Part shown: positions 1 through 9,348 of the stretch, piece by piece | Numbering within the stretch: the first letter of the stretch is position 1 | Layout of the letters: the number at the start of each line of letters is the position of its first letter | Assembly (NCBI RefSeq): GCF_047638075.1 | Contig: NZ_JBLJBV010000014.1 | Coordinates: 1-64,000 of the forward strand | DNA: 64,000 nt | Reading direction: 5' to 3' | Source of the DNA: UBA6197 sp047638075 | Lineage (GTDB): Bacteria; Pseudomonadota; Alphaproteobacteria; Rhodobacterales; Rhodobacteraceae | The notes under the pieces: generated by a model | What the model saw: only the letters and a program-made list of their open reading frames with translations | Told to the model about the DNA's origin: nothing | Database searches by the model: none | Position numbers and translations under genes: made by a program

Positions 1-40
1 ACAGCCCTTCAGACCAGACGACCTTGTTTTTATCCGTCAT
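1..40 (-). CDS. tssK: T6SS baseplate protein TssK, first codons only
   Basis: Only the first 13 codons lie in the window; the gene runs off the left edge. The reading starts with ATG at 40 and gives MTDKNKVVWSEGL, which matches the usual TssK N-terminus (a KVVWSEG-type motif). AAGGA sits about 6 bases upstream as ribosome binding site. It follows tssJ by 16 bases on the same strand, the usual tssJ-tssK order. TssK is the trimeric baseplate adaptor linking the wedge (TssE/F/G) to the TssJLM membrane complex. The call rests on this short peptide plus gene order. Confidence 0.8.
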   Translation of the reverse strand, partial: MTDKNKVVWSEGL

Positions 41-56
41 ATCCGTCCTTTGCAGG

Positions 57-521
57 TCATGTGCGGGTCAATGCTATGCCGCCTGGGCCGACCTTGATGA
101 TAAGCCCCGAATCCGCGCCCGGTGCCATGGTCTTTGCGCGCACGGTGCGGTTTGCCGGGTCGCGGAAACCGCCAACCACGCCAATCATGCTGGTGCCGGG
201 TTGAATGGTGATCTGTTTGCTCGGGCTCTCACCGGGGGCCAATACCAGTTGATCCGCGCGGATCAGATCCCCCCCCAGCGCGGTGGCAGGGTCTTGCAAG
301 GCATAGTAATCAGCGGCGTCAAACGCACCGGCACCGGCCAATTGCAAGATGGTCAGCGTCACTGGCCGGTCCCCGCCCCCGGGGCCGGGGTTCATACCTG
401 CGGCCCCTTGTGCGCTGACGGTCACAACGGCGGGCGGCGCATCGCCCATACAGCCCGCCAGGAACGTGCCCGCGCCCATAGCGGCGGTGATCAGAAATGT
501 ACGACGTGCAAGATATGCCAT
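57..521 (-). CDS. tssJ: T6SS outer-membrane lipoprotein TssJ
   Basis: This 154-residue protein starts MAYLARRTFLI and has a lipoprotein signal ending in the lipobox LAGC, so it should be lipidated at that cysteine and sit at the outer membrane facing the periplasm. TssJ binds TssM in the membrane complex. The rest is a beta-rich domain (VTLTILQLAGAGAFDAADYY, then PGTSMIGVVGGFRDP) typical of the TssJ/VasD family. The frame is open 17 codons further upstream, but the start at 521 follows AGAAGGAAAG and lies immediately after the tagH stop, so it is preferred. It sits between tagH and tssK in the same transcription unit. Confidence 0.88.
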   Translation of the reverse strand: MAYLARRTFLITAAMGAGTFLAGCMGDAPPAVVTVSAQGAAGMNPGPGGGDRPVTLTILQLAGAGAFDAADYYALQDPATALGGDLIRADQLVLAPGESPSKQITIQPGTSMIGVVGGFRDPANRTVRAKTMAPGADSGLIIKVGPGGIALTRT

Positions 522-522
522 G

Positions 523-1911
523 TCAGTCTTTCCTTCTGTTTTCATAGGCGTCACGGAAATCTGCCCCGACATCCCCCAAAAACTGCTTTTCTGCAGTCTC
601 GGCTATATCGCGGTATCTGTCTTGGTAAATCTGCCATAGCTTGGCGCTGCGTCCACCGGCCGCCAAGGATTCCAAGAGACCGACATCCTCCATCTCTTTG
701 GCGATTTCTGCGGGGTCGAATTTGTCCACCATGCGGCGCAGTGCAACCTGTAGCGCAGTCCATGTGCGCACCTGATGATCGGTCAGGTCACGAAACGCCC
801 CCTCGATCGCCGCTTCTGGTGCCATGTAGCCATGCCCGCGCGGCTGGATAAGCGCGCCAAGCGCATCTTCTGGCGTTGCCAAGAATTTCAGCGGGTTCAC
901 ATCGGCGCTGGCAATGATGGTTTGGGCCACGCGGACCTTTTGCTTTTCCTGTGCGCGGGTGCGCAGCAACAGCATCACCCCCTCGACCAGATCGCGCATA
1001 CACTGGCCAAGATGGGTCATTTCCGCCACCGCATCGCGCGCAGGTATCTGCGCGGGGTCGATGCCCATGCCACGCAGCAGCGCATCGCGCAAGTTTTCAT
1101 CCGAACGCTGCGGCATAGCCGGCGGGGCGCTGGCGGCCGGGGCAGTTGGCCTGTCAACCGGCGCATCGTTCGGCACCTCCGATACCGATTGCTGCCAGTT
1201 TCCAAAGATATCGGGCTTGGCGGGCGGTGGCGTCGTTGTGGGCTTTGCGGTTGGCTCTGGCACATCGCGGCGCGGCGATGCGGCAGGCGCATCGTCAAAA
1301 AAGTTGCCAAAGGAACCCACCCTGTCGCCGGCGCGCCCGGCGTCAGGTTCAGGCCGCTCCACCGCACTTTCGCGCAAATCCAACCCGAAGGGATCAGGCT
1401 GATCCAGGGGGCGCGGGGGCCGCGGCTTTTCCTTGTGACGCATCTCTTGGCTGCCATCCCTGCGCAGGCCGAAAGGGTCGGGCAATTCAGCAGGGCGCGC
1501 GGGCGGGGGTGTAGCTGCGGGCGGGGTGTCTTCGGGTGGAAAGAAACCGCCCCCCCCCACCCTGAGCGGCGCCGGTTCTGGTGTGGGCTGCGCGCCTGAC
1601 GCCGCCTCGACCCGGAAGGTGAAATCCCCCAGATGCAGGCGCATCCCAGGTTCAATCGCCTGCGCATTGCCCAGCCCCACGGGGTTTGCCGCATTGTCGA
1701 TGAACAGCCCGCCCGACGAGGCATCGGTTACCACCACCTTACCGCCTTCTTCGCTGATCACGCAGTGGCGGCGCGATACAAACATCTTAGGGTCATCAAT
1801 CTGCCAATCGGCATCAGGGCTGCGCCCGATCGACATTTGCCCGCCGGAAAAGACACGCTCCATTTCGGCCTGTGGTACGGGGGCGGCTTCTATGACAAGG
1901 CGCAAGTTCAT
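523..1911 (-). CDS. tagH: T6SS-associated FHA-domain protein TagH
   Basis: This 462-residue protein has an N-terminal forkhead-associated domain (about residues 20-100, with the GRSPDADW and SRRHC phosphothreonine-binding signatures). A long proline-, alanine- and acid-rich linker follows (about 105-270), then a helical C-terminal domain of about 190 residues as in TagH/ImpI proteins. FHA proteins of T6SS loci read threonine phosphorylation by a PpkA-type kinase, and a kinase gene lies at 17545-19635. The start overlaps the tssG stop by 4 bases (ATGA). The linker looks disordered and probably varies between strains. Confidence 0.88.
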   Translation of the reverse strand: MNLRLVIEAAPVPQAEMERVFSGGQMSIGRSPDADWQIDDPKMFVSRRHCVISEEGGKVVVTDASSGGLFIDNAANPVGLGNAQAIEPGMRLHLGDFTFRVEAASGAQPTPEPAPLRVGGGGFFPPEDTPPAATPPPARPAELPDPFGLRRDGSQEMRHKEKPRPPRPLDQPDPFGLDLRESAVERPEPDAGRAGDRVGSFGNFFDDAPAASPRRDVPEPTAKPTTTPPPAKPDIFGNWQQSVSEVPNDAPVDRPTAPAASAPPAMPQRSDENLRDALLRGMGIDPAQIPARDAVAEMTHLGQCMRDLVEGVMLLLRTRAQEKQKVRVAQTIIASADVNPLKFLATPEDALGALIQPRGHGYMAPEAAIEGAFRDLTDHQVRTWTALQVALRRMVDKFDPAEIAKEMEDVGLLESLAAGGRSAKLWQIYQDRYRDIAETAEKQFLGDVGADFRDAYENRRKD

Positions 1912-2966
1912 GCGGCGGCCCTTTCTGGCGGGGTCGCCACAGGTTCGGCCACATTCGAAAACGCGAGATCATCTGCCCCCGCATCCGCCAAAGGCGCAAG
2001 CCATGAGGTTCGGCCAAGCTGGCAATCAGCGCCCAACTGTGCGGCCGGCACCTCGCCTGATGCAAGGATCAGCCGCAAGCCAAAGTTGATGTCCCTGCCT
2101 GCGGCAAATACCAGCGCATGGCGTAACCGGGCCCAGGCGTCTGCATCGGCCAGAAAATGCGTGAACTGTTTCAGCGTCAGCGGGCCAAGTTGCAATTCGG
2201 CGTGGCCTTGCCGGTCAAACACCCGCGCGCCAATCACCGCGCCGCTTCCCAACCCGGCGTGCTGCGTGCCCAGACGGCTTTGCAAATGCCGGGGAATATC
2301 AATCCAGTGGCCGGTAAATTCTGCCAGCCGCACCGGCACGCCCAGAACGGTTTCCAAAAACGCACAAAGACGCTCGGGGCTGCGCGCCTCCATCACCAGC
2401 GACGTCGCATGGCGCAGCTTTGCACCGTCAAGCCGGATATCGCCGGTGGTCGTGCCCGGCAGCCCCTGCCCCGCCAGCGCGCGCATGGTCGCGCTAACCC
2501 GGCCCCCGGTGCCGTGGGCTATGTTGATTTCGGGGCGGGCATCGGCCCAGGCCCGCCAGTAAAGCGCAATCAGCCGGTGCTGCAACAGGTTGATGAAATC
2601 CAGAAACGAGGTGTCGGCGGTGGCCCCGGTACTGTCACCTGCAAACCAGCGGTTCGACAACCGCGCCATGATCCAGCGCGTCATATGCAGCGGCATCGGC
2701 CCTTCTGGTCCGATCAGACCCAAGACATTGACGGCGATCTGCGGCTTTGTAGTGGCTGTGGCGGCTGTCAACCTGGCAACATCGCTTGCCGCAAAGGTCA
2801 TGCGTGCCGTCTGACCCAGGCGCGCAGGTTCCTTTTGCGCGCCACCAGCCCGGCCAAAGCGTAGCTCATTCGTCTCCAGCCGGCGCAGCAGTTCAAAAAA
2901 ATCCATCGTCACGATGGCTGGCCCTTCTGTCAAATCAGGGCGCGTGTGCCGGTCGTCATGGGCCAT
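1908..2966 (-). CDS. tssG: T6SS baseplate subunit TssG
   Basis: This 352-residue cytoplasmic protein is of the TssG/ImpH/VasB family. Recognisable features are the start region DFFELLRRLE, the early FGRAGGAQKEPARLGQ stretch, LLQHRLIALYWRAW in the middle, and the RLGTQHAGLGSGAVIGARV turn. TssG pairs with two TssF copies in the baseplate wedge. The start at 2966 follows a strong GGAGGTGAC site and lies inside the end of tssF (37-base overlap), indicating translational coupling. It is followed by tagH with a 4-base overlap. Confidence 0.92.
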   Translation of the reverse strand: MAHDDRHTRPDLTEGPAIVTMDFFELLRRLETNELRFGRAGGAQKEPARLGQTARMTFAASDVARLTAATATTKPQIAVNVLGLIGPEGPMPLHMTRWIMARLSNRWFAGDSTGATADTSFLDFINLLQHRLIALYWRAWADARPEINIAHGTGGRVSATMRALAGQGLPGTTTGDIRLDGAKLRHATSLVMEARSPERLCAFLETVLGVPVRLAEFTGHWIDIPRHLQSRLGTQHAGLGSGAVIGARVFDRQGHAELQLGPLTLKQFTHFLADADAWARLRHALVFAAGRDINFGLRLILASGEVPAAQLGADCQLGRTSWLAPLADAGADDLAFSNVAEPVATPPERAAA

Positions 2967-4807
2967 GTCACCTCCGTTTGTTGCTGGGTCAGATGCACCT
3001 TTGTTCGCACAAAGGAATTGATTGCCGTGTGGCGCGCAAAAAGCTGGGCCAAAAGCGCCGAAAGCAACAGGCTGCTGGTTCCGGTCAACAGCGCATCATT
3101 GATTTCAAGCGTGATTTCAGTGCCATGGCCAAAACACAAAGGCCCCGCCACCGCCAACCGCTCAACCAATGCGCGCGACCGCAGGCCAGTAACGGCGTTG
3201 CCATGACGGCGCAGTGCCGGGTCGCCGCGATCTGCATAAAGCCGGATCAGGGCGCGCAGCGGCTCGGCGCCGCTGTCGGCTTCGGCAAGTGAGATGTGAT
3301 TGAGGCTGAGTTGTGAAATCCAGCGCCAGCTAAGATCGTCAATCTGGCGTTCATCCGAGGCCCCCGACGGCAGCACGGCCCGCAACGACGCCCGTGGCCT
3401 GCGCATCGGCCCCAACAGCGTGACCAACTGCACCGGATCACCTGAATCCAGCGTAAGCCGCGGGTTATCGTCCAGGATCGGCAGATCGCGATTGGTACAC
3501 AAGGCGCGCACATCCAACCGCCGCAACGCCCGCGCGGGCCGCGCATAGCTGGGGCGCCCGACAGAGATGTAGAAATCATCCCCGGTATAGCTTGAGCGGG
3601 TTTGACCGCGGCGAACCTCTTCTGTGTCGGGGCGGCGCGGGCGGCGGTCGGCTGAATAGACGTAACCGCTATCGGCTTCGGCCTCGACGGAAAACAGTGG
3701 CGTCACGCGCGCTTGCGGCCCTTCGGTTTCGGCATCTTCGACCCGCAGAAGGCGGTAGATCTCAAAGTCGCGGGGGCGGGTGCGGTCGGCGTGAACGATA
3801 TGCTGGGCGGCATTGCGGTGCAGTTCTACCAGATTGCATTCATGTTCAAAAAGATTGACCACAGGCGTGGTGAACAGGCTGAAATCCTTAGGGCTGATCC
3901 CTGAAAGATCACTGCGTTCCTCACGCAGTAAAACCACGATTTCCAGCCGGTTGGCGCCTGTTGCGCGCACCACCGGGCCAAGCCCGCCAAGACGCATGTA
4001 ATAAAACCGCGACGGCAACAGGAAATACTCCCGCAGTAACCGATAGCCCTCGAAAGACGCGCGGACCCGCGGCAACAGGGCCTCTGCGTCACTGACCCCG
4101 ATCATGCCGGGGGTACCAATGACCTGATAGGGCGTCTTTTTTTCCGTCGGCCGCGCCACGGCACCGGCACCAAAGCCAAACACCGCATCAAAAATAGCGC
4201 CCCCGCGCGACCCGGCCCCGAAATAAAGGTCAAGCTGGTCAAGCGACAGCTCATCCAGCTGGCCTGCGCCGTCACGCCTGAGGGTGATCTTGATGCCCGC
4301 CGCCGCCTCGCGCGCGATCCCCGGCCCGATACCGGCCTGCGCCAATGCGCCCTTGTCTTGCAGGTATTCAACACCCGCCACCGCGATCGGCCACAGGTGA
4401 ACCGCCTGCGCGTTGGTATAGGTGCAGCGTGTCTGCTGCCCTTCACGCAGCCCCGACATCAGCCGCGTGCCCCGCGCCATCAGATGCCCGTCCAGCATCC
4501 GCTGAACCTGTGGCCCCGGCGTCAGCGCCGCCATGGTCATCGCAGGTGCTGGCCCGGCCAGATCGGGATAGAGCGTATCAATAAGCGTGCGCACATAGCG
4601 GCTGGCCTCACCGTCTATCTTAAGCCTTGTGCGCGCAGCAAGGTAGGCCACACCTTCCAGCAGCCGTTCAACATAGGGATCCGGGCAAGGAATGGCGTCA
4701 AGCGCAAGATTGCGCGCAACGTTGGGGTGCAGGGCGGCGAATTCCTCTGCCATGGTGCGGATATGGCTTAGTTCTTCTTCGTAGTATTCCAGAAAAGCCT
4801 GATCCAT
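2930..4807 (-). CDS. tssF: T6SS baseplate subunit TssF
   Basis: This roughly 625-residue protein is of the TssF/ImpG/VasA family. It opens with FLEYYEEELSHIRTMAEEFA and LHPNVARNLAL, the hallmark N-terminus, and later shows DPYVERLLEGVAYLAARTRLK. TssF is the main baseplate wedge protein and is of normal length here. A GTG at 4810 precedes the ATG; the ATG at 4807 overlaps the tssE stop by one base (TGATG) and has GGAGG upstream, so it is used. Neighbours are tssE before and tssG after. Confidence 0.94.
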   Translation of the reverse strand: MDQAFLEYYEEELSHIRTMAEEFAALHPNVARNLALDAIPCPDPYVERLLEGVAYLAARTRLKIDGEASRYVRTLIDTLYPDLAGPAPAMTMAALTPGPQVQRMLDGHLMARGTRLMSGLREGQQTRCTYTNAQAVHLWPIAVAGVEYLQDKGALAQAGIGPGIAREAAAGIKITLRRDGAGQLDELSLDQLDLYFGAGSRGGAIFDAVFGFGAGAVARPTEKKTPYQVIGTPGMIGVSDAEALLPRVRASFEGYRLLREYFLLPSRFYYMRLGGLGPVVRATGANRLEIVVLLREERSDLSGISPKDFSLFTTPVVNLFEHECNLVELHRNAAQHIVHADRTRPRDFEIYRLLRVEDAETEGPQARVTPLFSVEAEADSGYVYSADRRPRRPDTEEVRRGQTRSSYTGDDFYISVGRPSYARPARALRRLDVRALCTNRDLPILDDNPRLTLDSGDPVQLVTLLGPMRRPRASLRAVLPSGASDERQIDDLSWRWISQLSLNHISLAEADSGAEPLRALIRLYADRGDPALRRHGNAVTGLRSRALVERLAVAGPLCFGHGTEITLEINDALLTGTSSLLLSALLAQLFARHTAINSFVRTKVHLTQQQTEVTWPMTTGTRALI

Positions 4808-5529
4808 CACCGGTCCTCCAGCGTGGTCAGGGCGCGCCCGGTATCCAGATCGACGTTTGTGGAAAGCCGCAGACGTTCAGGCACTGGCGACAGTAACAAG
4901 ACGGCCTCAATATCAATACGCAGACCGATCTTGTCACCGGTGCGCACACGCACCTTGACGCTGTCGCGTTTCAGGCGCGGCTCGAATGTATTCAGAACCG
5001 CCTTTATATCGCGGGCCAGATCGTCCTTGTCAAAATCCGTGCTGGTGCGCCCCGAAAAGGACGGCACGCCGAAATTCAGGACGCTGGCGCGAACCTGCGG
5101 AAATGCCGCCAACTGGCTGGCAGGGCTTTCGTGTTCCAGGATTTCATGGTCGGTCAACAAGAATTGCGCCTCCAGCCGTTCGATGTTGAACAGCATTTCA
5201 ATGTCGCGCCGCACCGCCTCGCGCAGGACCTCGGCGGTAACGACAACGCCGCCTTCCTCTAGCCGGCGCTTGCGCACCGATAGGTGTAGCAGCCGATGCG
5301 CCAGTAGTTTGACCCGTTCATCCAGATCGCCGCGTTCCTCAACAGCGCGGGCACCGCCGCTAATCAACGCCTGCACCTCAGCCGCACTGCCAAGCGCTTT
5401 TGTCAGATCGCGAAGCAGTGCGTCATGTTCCGCGTCCATGCCCGGCAGTTCATCCACCAATCGGTCCCAAAGCGATGGCTGAACGGCTTCTTGCCGGGCG
5501 ACTGCGTTTACATCCCCCTGATCGACCAT
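4807..5529 (-). CDS. tssE: T6SS baseplate subunit TssE, long form
   Basis: The C-terminal part (from about residue 95: VVTAEVLREAVRRDIEMLFN, then FPQVRASVLNFGVPSFSG and IKAVLNTFEPRLK) is the gp25-like fold of TssE, the wedge component related to phage T4 gp25. At 240 residues it is clearly longer than the roughly 140-170 usual for the family. The extra N-terminal 90 residues are helical and acidic (LWDRLVDELPGMDAEHDALL, then DLDERVKLLAHRLLHLSVRKRRLEE). The ribosome binding site at 5529 is weak. The gene lies between hcp and tssF, the position expected for tssE. Confidence 0.88.
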   Translation of the reverse strand: MVDQGDVNAVARQEAVQPSLWDRLVDELPGMDAEHDALLRDLTKALGSAAEVQALISGGARAVEERGDLDERVKLLAHRLLHLSVRKRRLEEGGVVVTAEVLREAVRRDIEMLFNIERLEAQFLLTDHEILEHESPASQLAAFPQVRASVLNFGVPSFSGRTSTDFDKDDLARDIKAVLNTFEPRLKRDSVKVRVRTGDKIGLRIDIEAVLLLSPVPERLRLSTNVDLDTGRALTTLEDR

Positions 5530-5550
5530 AAGGTGTTACCCGATTGCCGG

Positions 5551-6039
5551 TCAGACCCCAGCCGCGATGTCAAAGCTGAACTCATGTTCAGCACCCTTCG
5601 AGTGGTCATCTTCCTGGACGGTGTATTTATAGTTCACATTTTCGAACACGAGGCTGACCTCTTCCTCGATCAACTGATGGCCCTCTTCTTCACCCACGCC
5701 CAGTGTCTCAAACTTGGAAATCGTTACATTTTCCATTGTGATGATCAGGTAATCAAGATGCGCTTCCCCGGAATCCTTGCGGACGGACAAGACCATATCC
5801 TTGAAGGATTTACCCTGCATACAAGCCTGTGCCAGATAGGCCGACGCGGCATCGTTGTATTTGCGTAAACTTATCGGGCTGACCTGGGCGCGCCCGCGTG
5901 AACGCCCCTTGCCAATCTGCGCCGCAGAACCCTGTTCGATATTCCAGTGGATATTGTGGATATCAATTTCTTCTTCGTGTTCGGCGCGCTGCGATTCTCC
6001 GGCAATATCGCCAATTTTCAGATATGCTGTCAGTGCCAT
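5551..6039 (-). CDS. hcp: T6SS tube protein Hcp (TssD)
   Basis: This 162-residue protein is Hcp, whose hexamers stack into the T6SS inner tube. The diagnostic pattern is present: MALTAYLKIGDIAGES at the start, then IDIHNIHWNIEQ, the KGRSRGRAQVSPISLRKY stretch, and a C-terminal half with VSLVFENVNYKYT. Length is normal for the family. The start has GGAGAACTGAC upstream. It sits 30 bases after tssC and 21 before tssE. I saw no C-terminal fusion, so it is probably structural rather than an evolved effector. Confidence 0.94.
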   Translation of the reverse strand: MALTAYLKIGDIAGESQRAEHEEEIDIHNIHWNIEQGSAAQIGKGRSRGRAQVSPISLRKYNDAASAYLAQACMQGKSFKDMVLSVRKDSGEAHLDYLIITMENVTISKFETLGVGEEEGHQLIEEEVSLVFENVNYKYTVQEDDHSKGAEHEFSFDIAAGV

Positions 6040-6069
6040 GTCAGTTCTCCAATCTGTTCAGCGTTGCAA

Positions 6070-7575
6070 TCAGGTTTTGACGGAAGGCAGTTCCGAAACC
6101 AGGCGTAACGACGCGTTAATGCCCTCCAACTGGTAGTGTGGCCGCAAATAAAACCGTGCGCTGTAATAGCCGGGACGGCCCTCGACGCTGTCGACCTGAA
6201 CCTCAGCAGCAGCAAGAGGGCGTTTTGCCTTGGCCTTGTCATCAGCCATGGCGGGGTTGGCCAGAACATAGCGATTGATCCATTCGCTTAGCCAGATCTG
6301 CATATCGGCACGTTCCTTGAATGTGCCGACCTTGTCGCGCGCAATCGCCTTGAGGTAATGCGCAAAACGGCTGACCGGGAAAAGATAGGGCAGGTTCGCA
6401 GAAAGCCGCTCGTTCGCCTGCGCGTCGGGGTCAACCAGACGGCCTGCGCGCGTTTCGTCATCTTGCAGGCTGTGCGCGCCGATAAAGGCGGCCACATCCG
6501 TGTTCTTGCGGTGCAGGATCGGCATCATGCCCAGTTTCGCCAACTCTGCCTCGCGGCGATCGTCGATGGCAATTTCGGTCGGGCATTTCATCGCGGTCGA
6601 GCCGTCATCGGTCGGGAAGGTATGTACCGGCAGGTTCATCACCGTGCCCCCCGATTCCACGCCACGGATCTGTGTGCCCCAGCCAGAAATCTTGTGGCTG
6701 CGGTTGATGTTGACGCCCATCGCGTAGGCCGCGTTCATCCACACATAATGGTCATGCTGCCCGTCGATCTGCTCTTCAAAGGCAAAGCCCTTGACCGGCA
6801 CCGTTTCGGCGCCATAGGGCAGACGGCCCAGCACCCGCGGCATCGCCAGGCCGATGTAACGCGCATCCTCGCTTTCGCGCAGGCTTTGCCAGCTGGCGTA
6901 ATCGGGGCTTGAGACGATCTGCGCCAGATCCTGCGGATTGGGCAGTTCCTGCCAGCTTTCCATGCGGAATAACTGCGGTGCGGCGGCAGCGATGAACGGC
7001 GCGTGCGCCGAGGCACAAATCCCCGAAAGGTTGCGCAGCAGGCTGACATCCTTGGGCTTGTGGCTGAATTCATAGTCACCGATGATCGCGCCGAACGGCT
7101 CGCCACCGAACATTGAATATTCGTCGCTGTAAATTTTCTTGAACATCACCGCCTGATCCCACATCTGGCCTTCATAGTCTTCCAGATGGTCGGCCAGTTC
7201 GGTCTTGGTGATGTTGAGCACGCGGATTTTCAGCTTTTGGTCAGTCTCGGTGTTATTGATCAGGTAATGCAGGCCGCGCCAGCTGCCCTCCATCTTGCGC
7301 ACCTCGGGGGCGTGCAGGATTTCATTCATCTGCGTGGTCAGCATCCCGTCAATACCCGCAATCAGCGATTTGATCGACTTGATCGCGTTGCCCGAAATTG
7401 TCGCGGTGCCCGCGCGATCCTTGGCGGCAAGCGCCAGATTTGATACCAGCGCTTGCAGCTTTTCGCCTTCGCTGTCCTTGACGCGGAAATCCTTTTCCAG
7501 CAGTTCGCTGAATTCGCCCAGATCCAGCACTTCGGCCTCGGCGGCTGCTGCGTCTGCTTGTTTTTTCTCAGCCAT
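6070..7575 (-). CDS. tssC: T6SS sheath large subunit TssC
   Basis: This 501-residue protein forms the contractile sheath with TssB. Family marks include EVRKMEGSWRGLHYLI (about residue 90-105), YSMFGGEPFGAIIGDYEF, MPRVLGRLPYG, the RFAHYLKAIARDKVGTF region near the C-terminus, and the final RPHYQLEGINASLRLVSELP. The start has GGAGAGCTGAGC upstream and lies 2 bases after the tssB stop. TssH/ClpV, encoded at 14690-17404, normally disassembles this sheath through the TssC N-terminus. Confidence 0.95.
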   Translation of the reverse strand: MAEKKQADAAAAEAEVLDLGEFSELLEKDFRVKDSEGEKLQALVSNLALAAKDRAGTATISGNAIKSIKSLIAGIDGMLTTQMNEILHAPEVRKMEGSWRGLHYLINNTETDQKLKIRVLNITKTELADHLEDYEGQMWDQAVMFKKIYSDEYSMFGGEPFGAIIGDYEFSHKPKDVSLLRNLSGICASAHAPFIAAAAPQLFRMESWQELPNPQDLAQIVSSPDYASWQSLRESEDARYIGLAMPRVLGRLPYGAETVPVKGFAFEEQIDGQHDHYVWMNAAYAMGVNINRSHKISGWGTQIRGVESGGTVMNLPVHTFPTDDGSTAMKCPTEIAIDDRREAELAKLGMMPILHRKNTDVAAFIGAHSLQDDETRAGRLVDPDAQANERLSANLPYLFPVSRFAHYLKAIARDKVGTFKERADMQIWLSEWINRYVLANPAMADDKAKAKRPLAAAEVQVDSVEGRPGYYSARFYLRPHYQLEGINASLRLVSELPSVKT

Positions 7576-7577
7576 GC

Positions 7578-8114
7578 TCAGCTCTCCTTCTCGGATGTTG
7601 CCGCCATTGCCTGCGCGGCAGCCTGCGCCAGCAGCGGCTCGTTGGTCAATAGCTGGGCGATACGTTTTTCGGCATCCACCTTGCCGTCCATATAGCTGAG
7701 CAGCTCTTCCAACTGTTTGCGCATCTTGAGAAGTTCGTTAAGTTGCGGCACCTGTTCGGCCACCTTGTCGGGGGCAAAATCGCTCATGCTATTGAACGAC
7801 AGATCAACAAACAGCTCTTCATCGCCCTCCGCGCCATCGGTACCCGGCAAGGTATTCTTGACGCGCGCCTTTACGCGTGGGCCCAGCGCCTCCATGAATT
7901 TGTTGAACCTGCCCGCATCGGTTTCAACGAATGCGCGTTCGTTGATCGGCTTTTTCGCCTCGCGCGTTTCTGACGCGCCGGCCAGATCTGCCATCACACC
8001 CATTACGAAAGGCAGCTCGATCGTGGTGGGGCTGCCGTAATGTTCCACTTCATAGGCAATCTGCACCCTTGGCGCGCGGTTGCGTTCGATAACCTTCTGC
8101 TTGCTGTCTGCCAC
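7578..8114 (-). CDS. tssB: T6SS sheath small subunit TssB
   Basis: This 178-residue protein is the small sheath subunit. It shows RVQIAYEVEHYG near the N-terminus, LPFVMGVMADLAG, KPINERAFVETDAGRFNKFM and SDFAPDKVAEQVPQL, all typical of TssB/VipA. It starts with GTG at 8114, preceded by GGAGGTATTCCAA; no better ATG is present. Coupling to tssC is tight, with 2 bases between the genes. The C-terminal tail is alanine-rich and helical. Confidence 0.94.
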   Translation of the reverse strand: MADSKQKVIERNRAPRVQIAYEVEHYGSPTTIELPFVMGVMADLAGASETREAKKPINERAFVETDAGRFNKFMEALGPRVKARVKNTLPGTDGAEGDEELFVDLSFNSMSDFAPDKVAEQVPQLNELLKMRKQLEELLSYMDGKVDAEKRIAQLLTNEPLLAQAAAQAMAATSEKES

Positions 8115-8167
8115 TTGGAATACCTCCGGTCATTATTCTGAAACTGGTCGCTGCGGATCGTGCGGCG

Positions 8168-9298
8168 TCATTTCTTTCTGGCTTCTTCCACGCCGGCGAT
8201 GTTGCGAAATTCCTTGAGGCCGGATGGCGCGATCTCTTCCATCAGTTCCAGAAAATCCATCGCCACCATCCGGCGCATCCGCCGCGCAAGATGCGGGATC
8301 GGGCTGCTTGGCTCGGTGCGCTCATAAAACTCGATGATCCGCCCGAGGCTCTCTTCGACATCGCCGCGCGACCTGATTGCACCCAATGCCGCCGTAGCCG
8401 TCGGCGCGGCCGTCACCGGCGCGGGGGTGCCGATTGCGGGGGCACCGGGGCCTTCCCCGGCGGTTGGGGCATCTTGGGTCGTGGTACTTGCCGCCTGTTC
8501 CAGGGTCTTGCGACATTGCGCCAAAAACACCGTCATATCCGGCATCACCAGCCCTGGCTGGTCGCCAAACTGTGCGGCCTGTGCCACTGCCGCGCTCAGG
8601 CTGGCCAATGCCGCTTCGCAGGCCGTAATGCCGGCAATCAGCACCGCCATGCCCGGCGCATCCTCGACGGCCATGCTTCGGGTTGCGGCCTTTACCCGGT
8701 TGATCCGCTTTCCATGGGCCGCAATCAGCGCGTCTTTTTCCGCCTGGCTCAGCCCCGATGCAGCCTGCACGAGCATCTCGAAATCGCTTAACGCGGCATG
8801 GGCCAGATCATCGCCCGTAACCGGCCCGATACCACGCCGGTTAAGCAAGACGCCAAAGCGCATATCCCCCAAAAGCCCGTCATCGTCATTTTCCAGTTGC
8901 CGCAGCGCATTCAGCCGGGGCAATGCCGCAGCTTTTGGGTCATCGCGGCCGCGCAATGCGGGGTGAAGGCTGTCCCAATATTGCGTCACGGTCTGCGCCA
9001 AAAACCCCAGCGCCTGCGCCAATGCCTCAAAACCCTCCACGTTGTAATGCGCCCGCACCAGCAGTACCAGCAGGCGCAAATCGCGCCCTTCGGTTGCAAG
9101 ATCCTGACCGTCGTCCAGTATCTTGGTCCAGTCAACATTCGGCGCCGCGTCATTCAAGGAACCGTCGCCATTCACACGCGCAGAACGCATGGCAGGCTCG
9201 GTCAGGCGCACCAGATCGTGAAACCGCAGATCATGCCTCAATTCCACGCCCGAGGGCGCCTGCTCATTTATGGGCGCAAGAAGGCGGTCAAAATTCAT
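8168..9298 (-). CDS. tssA: T6SS assembly protein TssA
   Basis: This 376-residue protein carries the ImpA N-terminal domain (about residues 8-200): PINEQAPSGVELRHDLRFHDL, the GRDLRLLVLLVRAHYN stretch and AQTVTQYWDSLHPAL. An Ala/Pro/Thr-rich linker follows (about 275-310), then a short C-terminal part with SRGDVEESLGRIIEFYERTEPSSPIPHLARR. TssA is the cap that guides tube and sheath polymerisation. It is the first gene of the minus-strand T6SS operon; the upstream gap to the plus-strand DUF6484 gene is about 230 bases and should hold the promoter. Confidence 0.9.
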   Translation of the reverse strand: MNFDRLLAPINEQAPSGVELRHDLRFHDLVRLTEPAMRSARVNGDGSLNDAAPNVDWTKILDDGQDLATEGRDLRLLVLLVRAHYNVEGFEALAQALGFLAQTVTQYWDSLHPALRGRDDPKAAALPRLNALRQLENDDDGLLGDMRFGVLLNRRGIGPVTGDDLAHAALSDFEMLVQAASGLSQAEKDALIAAHGKRINRVKAATRSMAVEDAPGMAVLIAGITACEAALASLSAAVAQAAQFGDQPGLVMPDMTVFLAQCRKTLEQAASTTTQDAPTAGEGPGAPAIGTPAPVTAAPTATAALGAIRSRGDVEESLGRIIEFYERTEPSSPIPHLARRMRRMVAMDFLELMEEIAPSGLKEFRNIAGVEEARKK

Positions 9299-9348
9299 AC
9301 CGCAAGACCTTTAGAAAAGCCGAGTACAACTGCAAGTGTTGCACGGGA

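Noticed and set aside
6070..7575. Alternative antisense frame over tssC (6358-6912)
   Set aside because: tssC is well conserved in the other strand; the frame is a high-GC shadow.
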